Numbered from the stretch's first letter, positions 16,975 to 24,373 are shown. The stretch is 64,000 bases of DNA from Streptomyces sp. A1277 (GCF_004795015.1 NZ_SSBI01000025.1:44273-108272), one strand, 5' to 3'. Program-made: numbers and translations. The notes: a model not told the origin generated them from the sequence alone.

Positions 16975-18318
16975 TCAGGCTTTCGGGCGGCCCATGGCCC
17001 GATAGGTCCAGCCGGCCTCGCGCCACACGACGGGGTCCAGCGCGTTGCGCCCGTCGAGGATGATCCGGTGGCCCGCCACCGCGCCGAGCGCCTCGGCGTC
17101 CAGCTCGCGGAATTCGCGCCACTCCGTCAGGTGCAGCACCACGTCGGCGCCGCGCACCGCGTCCAGGGCGCTGTCCGCGTAACCGAGGGTGGGGAAGAGG
17201 CGGCGGGCGTTCTCCATGCCCTTCGGGTCGAAGACGGTGACCTGGCCGCCCTGGAGGTGCACCTGCCCCGCGACGTTGAGCGCCGGCGAGTCGCGTACGT
17301 CGTCAGAGTCCGGCTTGAACGTGGCGCCCAGCACGGCGACCCGCTTGCCGAGGAAGGAGCCGCCGCCCACGGCCTCGCGGGCCAGCTCCACCATGTGGCC
17401 GCGGCGGCGCATGTTGATCGAGTCGACCTCGCGCAGGAACGTCAGCGCCTGGTCGGCGCCCAGCTCACCGGCGCGGGCCATGAACGCGCGGATGTCCTTG
17501 GGCAGGCAGCCGCCGCCGAAGCCGATGCCGGCCCGCAGGAACTTCTTCCCGATGCGCTCGTCGTGCCCGATCGCCTCGGCGAGCTTGGCCACGTCGCCGT
17601 CGGCGGCCTCGCAGACCTCGGCCATGGCGTTGATGAAGGAGATCTTGGTGGCGAGGAAGGAGTTGGCTGCGGTCTTCACCAGCTCGGCGGTCGGGAAGTC
17701 CGTCACGACGAACGGGGAGCCCTCGGCGACCGGTACGGCGTACACCTCGCGCAGCAGCTTCTCGGCCCGCTCGCTCCTCGCACCGACGACGATCCGGTCC
17801 GGGTGCAGCGTGTCGTTCACGGCGAAGCCCTCGCGCAGGAACTCCGGGTTCCACGCCAGCTCCGCGTCGGCGCCCACGGGGGCCAGCTCGGCGAGGCGCT
17901 CGGCGAGCCGGGCCGCGGAGCCGACCGGCACGGTGGACTTGCCGACGACGAGGGCGGGCCGGGTCAGCAGCGGGGCGAGCGAGTCGAAGGCGCTCTCGAC
18001 GTAGGACATGTCGCAGGCGTACTCGCCGTGCTTCTGCGGGGTGTTGGTGCAGACGAAGTGCACATCGCCGAACTCCGCCACCTCCTCCCAGGAGGTGGTG
18101 AACCGCAGCCGTCCGGTGGCGCCCTCGATGCCGGCGACGTGCTTCTTCAGGAGCTCTTCCAGCCCGGGCTCGTACATCGGCACCCGGCCGGCCGACAGCA
18201 TCTCGATCTTCTCGGGCACCACGTCGAGTCCAAGGACCTCGAATCCCAGTTCCGCCATGGCCGCGGCGTGCGTGGCGCCGAGATAGCCGGTACCGATCAC
18301 AGTGATCCTGAGGGCCAT
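16975..18318 (-). CDS. ugd: UDP-glucose 6-dehydrogenase
   Basis: This 447-residue enzyme oxidises UDP-glucose to UDP-glucuronate with NAD. The Rossmann motif GTGYLG is at residues 9-14, KSTVPVG near 127 is the family's second signature, and the catalytic cysteine is Cys271 in GFGGGCLPKD. The C-terminal UDP-binding domain includes GATFKPDSDDVRDSPAL. The ATG at 18318 has AGGAG seven bases upstream. It is monocistronic and supplies glucuronate for wall or extracellular glycopolymers, which fits the wall-polymer genes later in the window. Confidence 0.95.
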   Translation of the reverse strand: MALRITVIGTGYLGATHAAAMAELGFEVLGLDVVPEKIEMLSAGRVPMYEPGLEELLKKHVAGIEGATGRLRFTTSWEEVAEFGDVHFVCTNTPQKHGEYACDMSYVESAFDSLAPLLTRPALVVGKSTVPVGSAARLAERLAELAPVGADAELAWNPEFLREGFAVNDTLHPDRIVVGARSERAEKLLREVYAVPVAEGSPFVVTDFPTAELVKTAANSFLATKISFINAMAEVCEAADGDVAKLAEAIGHDERIGKKFLRAGIGFGGGCLPKDIRAFMARAGELGADQALTFLREVDSINMRRRGHMVELAREAVGGGSFLGKRVAVLGATFKPDSDDVRDSPALNVAGQVHLQGGQVTVFDPKGMENARRLFPTLGYADSALDAVRGADVVLHLTEWREFRELDAEALGAVAGHRIILDGRNALDPVVWREAGWTYRAMGRPKA

Positions 18319-18387
18319 GTAGTGCTCCTGTGAGATGCGGACAGACATGCGGTGAATGAGCATAGTCCTGCCCCTGAAACCCCATTT

Positions 18388-18470
18388 CCGGCTGTCGCTC
18401 CGGCTGTCGCTCCGGCTGTCGCTCCGGCTGTCGCTCCGGCTGTCGCTCCGGCTGTCGCTCCGGCTGTCGC
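18388..18470. repeat. 12-bp tandem repeat (GCTGTCGCTCCG), nearly seven copies
   Basis: Exact copies begin at 18391, 18403, 18415, 18427, 18439, 18451 and 18463 (the last partial). The array lies in the ugd upstream region, between divergent genes. It is open in several frames simply because 12 is divisible by three; no ribosome site supports translation. Confidence 0.95.
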
Positions 18471-18563
18471 GAAGCTCACGGCCCGAGCGCGTATGCCGGA
18501 GACGGGGCGGGCGCCTAAAATTGGGTTACTTAACGGTAGTTAGCACCCTGGGGAGTGAGCGTC

Positions 18564-19721
18564 TTGGCGGGTTCGACCGATTTCGACCTGTACCGTCCGG
18601 CCGAGGAGCACGAGATGCTCCGTGAGACGGTGCGTGCGCTCGCCGAGGCGAAGATCGCCCCGTTCGCGGCCGCGGTCGATGAGGAGGCCCGCTTCCCGCA
18701 GGAGGCGCTGGACGCCCTCACCGCCGCCGATCTGCACGCGGTCCACGTACCGGAGGAGTACGGCGGGGCAGGCGCCGACGCGCTCGCCACGGTCATCGTG
18801 ATCGAGGAGGTGGCCCGCGCCTGCGTCTCCTCCTCCCTGATCCCGGCCGTGAACAAGCTCGGTTCCCTCCCGGTGATCCTGTCCGGCTCCGAGGCCCTGA
18901 AGAAGAAGTACCTGGGCCCGCTGGCCAAGGGCGACGGCATGTTCTCGTACTGCCTCTCCGAGCCGGACGCGGGCTCCGACGCCGCCGGCATGAAGACCCG
19001 CGCCGTGCGCGACGGCGACTCCTGGGTCCTCAACGGTGTGAAGCGCTGGATCACCAACGCGGGCGTCTCCGAGTACTACACGGTCATGGCCGTCACCGAC
19101 CCGGCCAAGCGCTCCAAGGGCATCTCGGCCTTCGTCGTGGAGAAGTCCGACGAGGGCGTCTCCTTCGGCGCCCCGGAGAAGAAGCTCGGCATCAAGGGCT
19201 CCCCGACGCGCGAGGTCTACTTCGACAACGTCCGCATCCCCGCCGACCGCATGATCGGCGAGGAGGGCACCGGCTTCGCCACCGCGATGAAGACCCTGGA
19301 CCACACCCGCATCACCATCGCCGCCCAGGCCCTCGGCGTCGCCCAGGGCGCGCTGGACTACGCCAAGGGCTACGTCCAGGAGCGCAAGCAGTTCGGCAAG
19401 CCGATCGCCGACTTCCAGGGCGTGCAGTTCATGCTGGCCGACATGGCGATGAAGCTGGAGGCGGCCCGCCAGCTCACGTACTCGGCCGCCGCCAAGTCCG
19501 AGCGCGTCGACGCCGACCTCACGTTCTTCGGCGCCGCCGCCAAGTGCTTCGCCTCCGACGTCGCGATGGAGGTCACCACGGACGCGGTCCAGCTCCTCGG
19601 CGGCTACGGCTACACCCGGGACTACCCGGTGGAGCGGATGATGCGCGACGCCAAGATCACCCAGATCTACGAGGGCACGAACCAGGTCCAGCGCATCGTG
19701 ATGGCGCGGAACCTGCCGTAG
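18564..19721 (+). CDS. fadE: Acyl-CoA dehydrogenase
   Basis: This 385-residue flavoenzyme introduces the alpha-beta double bond in acyl-CoA. It has the N-, middle- and C-domains in order; signatures are CLSEPDAGSDAAGM in the middle, GGYGYTRDYPVERMMRD, and the catalytic base Glu370 in IYEGTNQ. I chose the TTG at 18564 because GGGGAG sits eight bases before it; a GTG at 18555 would overlap that ribosome site. A short TAAC-GGTA-GTTA palindrome at 18531-18542 lies in the likely promoter. Chain-length preference is not readable. Confidence 0.92.
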   Translation: MAGSTDFDLYRPAEEHEMLRETVRALAEAKIAPFAAAVDEEARFPQEALDALTAADLHAVHVPEEYGGAGADALATVIVIEEVARACVSSSLIPAVNKLGSLPVILSGSEALKKKYLGPLAKGDGMFSYCLSEPDAGSDAAGMKTRAVRDGDSWVLNGVKRWITNAGVSEYYTVMAVTDPAKRSKGISAFVVEKSDEGVSFGAPEKKLGIKGSPTREVYFDNVRIPADRMIGEEGTGFATAMKTLDHTRITIAAQALGVAQGALDYAKGYVQERKQFGKPIADFQGVQFMLADMAMKLEAARQLTYSAAAKSERVDADLTFFGAAAKCFASDVAMEVTTDAVQLLGGYGYTRDYPVERMMRDAKITQIYEGTNQVQRIVMARNLP

Positions 19722-19921
19722 CAGGGTTTTCGCAGGTCAGCTGGCTCCTCGGGTGATCGCGGAGCGGCTGCCGGCTTGCGGTCCGTTCGGGGCCGTTCCG
19801 GACTGATCCTGGGCGTCATGCTGGGGGAATACTGGGCGCGGAACGGGTGCTGACCTGTATGAACGAGAAGGCCCCCGGCGCGATGCCCAGGTTCAAGGGG
19901 GCGTCGCAACACCACTTGGTT
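19722..19921. other. Gene-free segment at the island edge
   Basis: No supported gene. The last ~35 bases resemble sequence that usually follows IS30 transposase stops. The segment marks the change from conserved chromosome to the accessory region. Confidence 0.4.
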
Positions 19922-20011
19922 TTAGGTGGTGAGCAGATCGCGTAGACGCTCGGCCGGGGTATCCCAGCCGAGCGTCTTGCGTGGGCGGCCGTTGAGTTCC
20001 TGATGGACGTT
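19922..20011 (-). pseudogene. IS30-family transposase, C-terminal remnant
   Basis: Reading the minus strand from about 20011 to the TAA at 19922 gives NVHQELNGRPRKTLGWDT followed by PAERLRDLLTT, the characteristic end of IS30 transposases (LN-x-RPRKTLGW-x-TPAE). Nothing of the N-terminal HTH or the DDE core is present upstream, so only the last ~30 codons survive. It marks an old insertion at the left edge of the accessory island. Confidence 0.85.
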
Positions 20012-20040
20012 CGGGCCCCGGGTCGCTTCGAGGCATCAGC

Positions 20041-20063
20041 GCTACCGAGCTACGCTCGGTAGC
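20041..20063 (-). terminator. Hairpin at the 3' end of locus A
   Basis: A perfect 9-bp stem (GCTACCGAG / CTCGGTAGC) with a 5-base loop includes the last codons and stop of the gene ending at 20050. It could end transcription of the locus A operon. Confidence 0.55.
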
Positions 20064-20481
20064 GTGAAGGGCGCTCGGCTACCTGGTCAGGGCTGAGGTC
20101 GTCCACGGCCAGGTTGCCGGTCCACAGGTGGTCTCGGTTGGCGTAGGTGGTTTCGAATCTGACGCGCTTCCCACCGGCCTTCAGCTTCCAGCCCCGGTCA
20201 TGGAACTGCGCGATACGGTCGCTTCCGCAGACGAACGCCCGCGTTGCCTGGATCAGAATCCACTGTGCGAGTTCGGTGTCCTTGGCCGCGGGCCTGCCAC
20301 AGGAACGGGCCATCTGCCACAGCCGTGGCCACTCGACAGCAGGGGTCAGGGGGCCGATTACGGCCACGTCCCCGATCCGTCGTTCGTCAAGATGGTGTGT
20401 GGCGGAGCCGAAGACCGTGCCGAACATCGCGAACACCGTGACCCGACTTCGTCCGGTCAGGCTCTCGTCATTGCTGCTCAT
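20050..20481 (-). CDS. Unknown partner protein of the Cys-tail gene, locus A
   Basis: This 143-residue protein has no domain I recognise. Conserved features shared with its paralogue at 23563-24000 include TVF-MFG-VFG-ATHHLD-RRIGDVAV, GPLTP, RLWQMAR-CGRP, ATRAFVCGS and FHxRGW. Roughly two thirds of positions are identical. There is no signal peptide or clear membrane helix. It is the last gene of the unit 77-aa / 20-aa / Cys-tail / this gene, 73 bp after the Cys-tail gene. Constant pairing with the Cys-tail protein in both loci suggests they act together. Start ATG at 20481; the function is unknown. Confidence 0.72.
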   Translation of the reverse strand: MSSNDESLTGRSRVTVFAMFGTVFGSATHHLDERRIGDVAVIGPLTPAVEWPRLWQMARSCGRPAAKDTELAQWILIQATRAFVCGSDRIAQFHDRGWKLKAGGKRVRFETTYANRDHLWTGNLAVDDLSPDQVAERPSRYRA

Positions 20482-20554
20482 CTTTGGAACCCTTGGCTGT
20501 GGCGGTCCGGGCGCCTTAGCCACGCCCGGACCGCTTCCGTTCAGTGAGAGTGGG

Positions 20555-20995
20555 TCAGCAGCCGTCGCCGTCGCCGCAACACGCGGGCGGGTTGCAGTCC
20601 TTCGCCGCGCCCCACAGACGGTCATCGACGTGGAACCCGGCCGCCCTGACGCGGTCCACCACAGCACCGATCAGCGGGCGGGTGCGGACGGTGGCCTTGG
20701 GCTCATGTCCGAGGAAGAACCCGAACTGTTCCTCGCACCACGTGGCGTACGCCTGGGTGTGGAGCACAAACGAGTGCCATCCGGGGTCCACGGTGTCGGA
20801 CGGGGTCATGTCGAAGGCGCGCGTGTCGCCCATGACCTTGAGGAAGGCAAGGGCCTGGTCCACGATCCGGCGGGCAGTGGACAGCTCGTGTCCGTACTCC
20901 TCCGCGCAGAAGTCCGACACCTTCTCGAACAGCTCGGCACTGACAAGGTCCCGCCCGTGCCGTAAGGCGACGGGGGGTTCCAGCATGGTTGTCAC
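20555..20995 (-). CDS. Glycine-rich-domain-like protein with Cys tail CNPPACCGDGDGC, locus A
   Basis: This 146-residue protein has a helical region with ARRIVDQALAFL, VDPGWHSFVLHTQAYATWC and FGFFLGHEP. These resemble the glycine-rich domain-containing (GRDP/DUF1399) family. It ends in AAKDCNPPACCGDGDGC, four cysteines in 13 residues, which is identical in the locus B paralogue. The tail could bind metal or be a modified peptide; no maturase is nearby. The start is a GTG at 20995 with AGGGA upstream. Leu11 is encoded by TTA (20963-20965), so translation should depend on bldA tRNA and be developmentally timed. Function unknown. Confidence 0.75.
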   Translation of the reverse strand: MTTMLEPPVALRHGRDLVSAELFEKVSDFCAEEYGHELSTARRIVDQALAFLKVMGDTRAFDMTPSDTVDPGWHSFVLHTQAYATWCEEQFGFFLGHEPKATVRTRPLIGAVVDRVRAAGFHVDDRLWGAAKDCNPPACCGDGDGC

Positions 20996-21029
20996 AGTGA
21001 GATTCCCTCTCTCGACGGTTGGGGGCTGG

Positions 21030-21092
21030 CTACGCGGCGGGCGGAGGCGGGCACTTCTCTCCGCCGTCCTCGGGCTTGTCGCGGGCAGTCAT
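21030..21092 (-). CDS. 20-residue peptide gene, translationally coupled
   Basis: ATG at 21092 overlaps the stop of the 77-aa gene (ATGA) and has AGGAGGTG five bases upstream, the best ribosome site in this region. It encodes MTARDKPEDGGEKCPPPPAA, with one Cys in a Pro-rich end. It lies 34 bp before the Cys-tail gene. The coupling and ribosome site argue that it is translated. It could be a signalling or precursor peptide, or only a translational bridge. No homologue is known to me. The locus B copy has lost this position. Confidence 0.55.
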   Translation of the reverse strand: MTARDKPEDGGEKCPPPPAA

Positions 21093-21322
21093 GCCTGCAC
21101 CTCCTGATCTGCTTGACGGCCTAGTGAGGCCGCCTCCCGCCCCCAGCGGGCGGAAGTCTCCGTGGCCCCTATGGCCTCGGTGGTCTGCTCCACCGCAGCG
21201 GCCTTCCGGAGCCGGCCCGGCCGCGCGCACTCGGGGCAACCGGCCGCCGGCCGGGGCGAGGGGGCCGTCCGCGTAGGCAGCGTCACCGTTGGTTCGTGCC
21301 ACCGATTCGGTTCCGTCGTCAT
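21089..21322 (-). CDS. Small Cys-containing protein of XRE-linked loci
   Basis: This 77-residue protein begins MTTEPNRWHEPTVTLPTRTA and has GCPECARPGR near residue 29. It matches the pattern of small proteins often found beside XRE regulators in Streptomyces (PTVTLP-x-R, CxxC). It is first in the transcription unit that continues through the 20-residue peptide, the Cys-tail protein and its partner. The operator-like repeat at 21398-21417 lies 76 bp upstream of its ATG. Function unknown. Confidence 0.65.
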   Translation of the reverse strand: MTTEPNRWHEPTVTLPTRTAPSPRPAAGCPECARPGRLRKAAAVEQTTEAIGATETSARWGREAASLGRQADQEVQA

Positions 21323-21397
21323 TACGCCGCGCCCTTCCGATCGCTTCCGAAGCCGATGGAATGACCCTAGAAAGCGGGGAACGGAGCGGGCCACGGT

Positions 21398-21417
21398 CTT
21401 GCACGAGCTTGCACGCG
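21398..21417. promoter_or_regulatory. Operator-like repeat, site 1 of locus A
   Basis: CTTGCACGAG followed by CTTGCACGCG is a 10-bp-spaced direct repeat between the XRE stop and the 77-aa gene. Nearly the same sequence is at 23080-23101 upstream of the first gene of the other locus A unit (15 of the first 17 bases identical). A site shared by both units suggests binding by the XRE protein encoded between them. Confidence 0.6.
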
Positions 21418-21419
21418 AA

Positions 21420-22268
21420 CTAACCGAGAGATGTGATCGCATCCGAGATCAGAGCACGGGCGGGCGCACCGTAGACAGCGAGCTTGGACAGCTCGGAGAA
21501 CGCCTTGGCGTATGTGGCAACCTCGCTGGGCGCCGTGACGTTCACTGCGGCTGTGAGCAGCTCCACGCTCGCTTGGCGTCCGTCGAAGAGATAGAAGGCT
21601 TCCAAGGGCCAGACAAGCCGCTGGGCCGTGAAAGGGATTACCCCGAGGCTCACGTTTGGAAGCGCCATCACGGCCAGCAGGTAGCCGAGCTGTCCAGCCA
21701 TGGCGGGCGCGTCGCCAATGCGATAGCGGAGCACCGTTTCTTCCAACAGGAGAGCGAAGCGGTGGTTGCCGTCATGGAGCACGTGTGAACGCTCGATGCG
21801 GGATGCTGCCGCCGTCTGCGAGTCGTCAGGGGTTCCTTGGAAGGTGGCAATGGTCGAGAGCAGAGCTGCCGCGTACGCCTCGGTCTGGAGCATGCCCGGT
21901 ACTACGTTCGAGCAGTACACGCGGAAGTGGTGGGTCTGCTCGTAGAGAGGGACGATCTCCTCCTGTGCCCGGCGCATGCCGTGCCGGTGCAGCTTTTGCC
22001 AGTGGACGTACATTTGGTCGGCTTGGCGGTTCGCCGCGATCAGATCGTCTGTTTGGTCGTCTGCTCCGCACGCTTTGCACCAGGCGCGGATGTCGGCGGC
22101 CGACGCAGGGGTCTTGGCCCGCTCAATGCGGGAAGACTTCGCGGGACTCCAGCCACACCGAAGAGCCAACTCATGCCCGGTCAGCTCCGCGTCTTTGCGT
22201 AGGCATCCGAGACGGGCGGCGATGGCTTCACGGGCGGCCTGGGCGCTGGACGAGGGGGACGCGGACAT
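21420..22268 (-). CDS. XRE-family regulator with DUF5753 sensor domain, locus A
   Basis: This 282-residue regulator has an N-terminal helix-turn-helix (about 18-70; TGHELALRCGWSPAKSSRIER) and a long DUF5753 C-terminal domain. The DUF5753 landmarks are VPGMLQTEAYAAALL, HVLHDGNHRFALLLEE and LPNVSLGVIPF. The full-length C-terminus distinguishes it from the truncated copy at 24374. It is the third gene of the unit 85-aa / DUF6879 / XRE. It probably controls both locus A units through the shared repeat. The ATG at 22268 begins 26 bases after the DUF6879 stop. Confidence 0.88.
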   Translation of the reverse strand: MSASPSSSAQAAREAIAARLGCLRKDAELTGHELALRCGWSPAKSSRIERAKTPASAADIRAWCKACGADDQTDDLIAANRQADQMYVHWQKLHRHGMRRAQEEIVPLYEQTHHFRVYCSNVVPGMLQTEAYAAALLSTIATFQGTPDDSQTAAASRIERSHVLHDGNHRFALLLEETVLRYRIGDAPAMAGQLGYLLAVMALPNVSLGVIPFTAQRLVWPLEAFYLFDGRQASVELLTAAVNVTAPSEVATYAKAFSELSKLAVYGAPARALISDAITSLG

Positions 22269-22294
22269 GAGTGGGCTCTTCGTTTTCCGTCAGG

Positions 22295-22825
22295 TCAGAC
22301 CGTGTACTTCTCGTGCGGGATGCCTCGCTCCCAGACTGCCTCGAACGCAGCTGAGGCCAGACGTGTTACGGCGGGTTCGGAACGAACCTCCCAGCCGGGC
22401 TCGGACCAGTTCCCATTACCGGAGAAATGGTTGAAGAGCGCGATCCCTCCGTCGAACACCCAGCAGTCGTTTCCGGGAAGCGCGATGTCGGAAGCCTGCC
22501 GCCTGGGCAGCCAGCGCACCTGCTCCCCGGCGTGGAGGTTGACCACAGTGCCGGCGTGCTCGTACCGGATGTAATCCGTTACCGGTTCCGATACGACGCG
22601 GGCGCGGCGGACGGTCACGCCTCGGGCCACGGTGCTGCGAATCAAATCAACCCACGGCGTCCAGTAGGTGGACGCCGGGTCGATGTCCCGCATGCCCGTA
22701 CGCTTCCAGGTCTCGAAGTCCTCCGCCTCATCACCCACGCCGTACGAGTCGCGCAGCTCCAGGTGCACAGCCGAGTGCTTGGCTGCGGCCAGCAACTCGT
22801 TAAAGCCCGGCTCGTTCTGCGACAT
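22295..22825 (-). CDS. DUF6879-family protein, locus A
   Basis: This 176-residue protein matches the DUF6879 pattern: FETWKRTG-like N-terminal segment, VARGVTVRRARVVSEPVTDYIRYEH, LHAGEQVRWLPR and DCWVFDG. In Streptomyces it typically accompanies XRE-DUF5753 regulators; no enzymatic role is established to my knowledge. The ATG at 22825 has AGGAAGG upstream and overlaps the preceding 85-residue gene by 26 bases. A paralogue is at 25087-25614. Confidence 0.82.
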   Translation of the reverse strand: MSQNEPGFNELLAAAKHSAVHLELRDSYGVGDEAEDFETWKRTGMRDIDPASTYWTPWVDLIRSTVARGVTVRRARVVSEPVTDYIRYEHAGTVVNLHAGEQVRWLPRRQASDIALPGNDCWVFDGGIALFNHFSGNGNWSEPGWEVRSEPAVTRLASAAFEAVWERGIPHEKYTV

Positions 22826-23057
22826 CGCACGCCTTCCTGAGCATCGGCACCATACGGGCCGGAATCCGAATTACGGCTTCGTGCGGCGGGATGCCCGGAG
22901 CGTGCCCGGAGACCTCGAACGCCGCGCACTCCGCCTCTAGCCTCTCGTCCGGCTTCCAGCCTTGAAGCACCAGCTCCCCCTTTTCCTCGTCCACCCATAC
23001 GGTGGGGGAGCCCTGCTGCCCGGTGTCTGGATCAATCCCGATGAACCGTAGTGCCAT
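22800..23057 (-). CDS. Small acidic protein leading the locus A regulator unit
   Basis: This 85-residue protein (MALRFIGIDPDTG...) has a central WVDEEKGELVLQGW segment and a PPHEAVIRIPARMV end, like the 63-residue gene at 25598 in locus B (LAVQG, VPAHETLVEIPVEL). Such small proteins regularly precede DUF6879 genes. The ATG at 23057 has CGGAGG six bases upstream. The operator-like repeat lies 23 bp before the start. Function unknown. Confidence 0.68.
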   Translation of the reverse strand: MALRFIGIDPDTGQQGSPTVWVDEEKGELVLQGWKPDERLEAECAAFEVSGHAPGIPPHEAVIRIPARMVPMLRKACDVAERAGL

Positions 23058-23079
23058 GGCTGCCTCCGGTGTTGAGTGG

Positions 23080-23101
23080 CTTGCGCCAGCTTGCACAAGC
23101 G
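23080..23101. promoter_or_regulatory. Operator-like repeat, site 2 of locus A
   Basis: CTTGCGCCAG followed by CTTGCACAAGCG repeats site 1 (21398-21417). Its position immediately upstream of the 85-residue gene fits autoregulation of the unit that encodes the XRE protein. Confidence 0.6.
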
Positions 23102-23217
23102 TCATCCCTACACGGCAGGAGCGTCAAGGGGGCCGCTGGTGCCCCGCAGGCCGGGTGGCGGGCGCCACAGCGGCCTGACCGTAACGGCACCGCCCGCACC
23201 CGGCAGCGCCGGGGGTT

Positions 23218-23560
23218 GTGCTGGATGCGCTGCGCGACGCGAGCGAGCGACGCCAGGTGATCGTGACGAGTCACAGCCCCGACCTGCTGGACCGCCACGA
23301 CCTCGAGCTTTCCCAGCTGCGCGCAGTGCGCTCGACAGGTGGTGAGACGCGGATCGGGCCGCTTGACGCAGCAGGGGCGCTGGCCATGCGTGAACAGCTC
23401 TACAGACCAGGAGAACCGCTGCGGACGGACCAGTTGCTGCCGGAGGCCACTCAGTGGCCGTTCCTGGTGAGGACGGTGGCCGGGACGGGAGGCGGGACAT
23501 CGACGCCGAGCACCTCGGAAACCCGGGAGAGCAGGCCCGGGGCCGGGCAGCGGAAGGCGC
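23218..23560 (+). pseudogene. AAA/SMC-type ATPase, C-terminal remnant
   Basis: The plus strand reads LDALRDASERRQVIVTSHSP then DLLDRHDLE, which is the D-loop/H-loop end of an AAA_21 or RecF-like ATPase. REQLYRPGEPLRTDQL follows, the usual C-terminus of such proteins in Streptomyces. No Walker A, Walker B or N-terminal half is found upstream. The frame drifts into low-quality coding after about 23450 and runs antisense into locus B. It is a decayed fragment, and it separates the two paralogous loci. Confidence 0.7.
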
Positions 23561-23562
23561 GG

Positions 23563-24000
23563 TCAGGCGGGGTAGAGCGTGTGCCGTTCCGAGATCTGGT
23601 CGGGGGCGAGCCCGTCGATGGTCATGTTTCCCGTCCAGAGTTGGTCACGGTTGGCGTACGTCGAATCGAACCGCACGCACGTGCCGCCGGGGGCCAACGT
23701 CCATCCCCGCTCGTGGAACTGCGCGATGCGCTCACTACCGCACACGAACGCCCGAGTGGCTTGGGTCAGCACCCATCGGGCCAGTTCGGTCTCGCCTGCC
23801 GTGGGCCGTCCGCAGTGGCGGGCCATCTGCCACAGGCGCCCCCAATCGACGCCGGGAGTCAGCGGGCCGACGACGGCGACGTCCCCGATCCGACGTGCGT
23901 CGAGGTGGTGGGTGGCGTACCCGAAGACCACGCCGAACATCACGAATACGGTGACTCTGCTGCTGCCGGTCAGACCGGCTCCGGATACCACGGGCGGCAC
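23563..24000 (-). CDS. Unknown partner protein of the Cys-tail gene, locus B
   Basis: This 145-residue paralogue of the protein at 20050-20481 shares GSSRVTVF-MFG-VFG-ATHHLD-RRIGDVAV, GPLTPGVDW, RLWQMAR-CGRP, ATRAFVCGSERIAQFH and YANRDQLWTGN. The reading frame is intact. It starts six bases after the stop of the Cys-tail gene and so is probably translated from the same message. The start is uncertain within the first ~10 residues, since no strong ribosome site precedes 24000. Function unknown. Confidence 0.7.
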   Translation of the reverse strand: MPPVVSGAGLTGSSRVTVFVMFGVVFGYATHHLDARRIGDVAVVGPLTPGVDWGRLWQMARHCGRPTAGETELARWVLTQATRAFVCGSERIAQFHERGWTLAPGGTCVRFDSTYANRDQLWTGNMTIDGLAPDQISERHTLYPA

Positions 24001-24006
24001 CTGCGC

Positions 24007-24372
24007 TCAGCAACCGTCGCCGTCGCCGCAACAGGCCGGAGGATTGCAGTCCTTCGCCACGTCCCACATCCGCTCGTCGACGTAGAAGCCGGCTGCCTTG
24101 ACTCGCTCCACCACGGAGCCGATCAGCGGGCGCGTGCGGATGGTGGCCCCTGGTTCGTGGTCCAGGAAGTAGCCGAACTGCTCCTGACACCAGGCGGCGT
24201 AGGCGCGGGTGTGGAGCGCGAACGAATGCCAGCCCGGATCGACAATCCGGGACGGCGTCATGTCGAACGCGCGGGCGTCGCCCATGACCTTGAGGAAGGC
24301 AAGGGCTTGGTCCACGATATTTCGGGCCGTGCACATTTCGTGCCCGTACTCCACGGCGCAGAATTCGGACAC
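24007..24372 (-). CDS. N-terminally shortened Cys-tail protein, locus B
   Basis: This 121-residue version of the locus A Cys-tail protein has the same core (VDQALAFLKVMGD-RAFDMTPS, WHSF-LHT-AYA-WC) and an identical CNPPACCGDGDGC end. The homology continues about 12 codons upstream of the only available start, the GTG at 24372 (RHLVTPELFDK versus RDLVSAELFEK). Those codons lie inside the XRE gene, out of frame. So its 5' end has been removed and the gene now starts one base after the XRE stop. It may still be made by coupling; this looks like the product of a deletion. Confidence 0.68.
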   Translation of the reverse strand: MSEFCAVEYGHEMCTARNIVDQALAFLKVMGDARAFDMTPSRIVDPGWHSFALHTRAYAAWCQEQFGYFLDHEPGATIRTRPLIGSVVERVKAAGFYVDERMWDVAKDCNPPACCGDGDGC

Positions 24373-24373
24373 C

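Noticed and set aside
18388..18470. Possible CRISPR array
   Set aside because: Units are 12 bp, directly adjacent, with no variable spacers and no cas genes nearby.
19860..19946. A 28-codon plus-strand frame beside the IS30 remnant
   Set aside because: It runs across the end of the insertion remnant and lacks a ribosome site.
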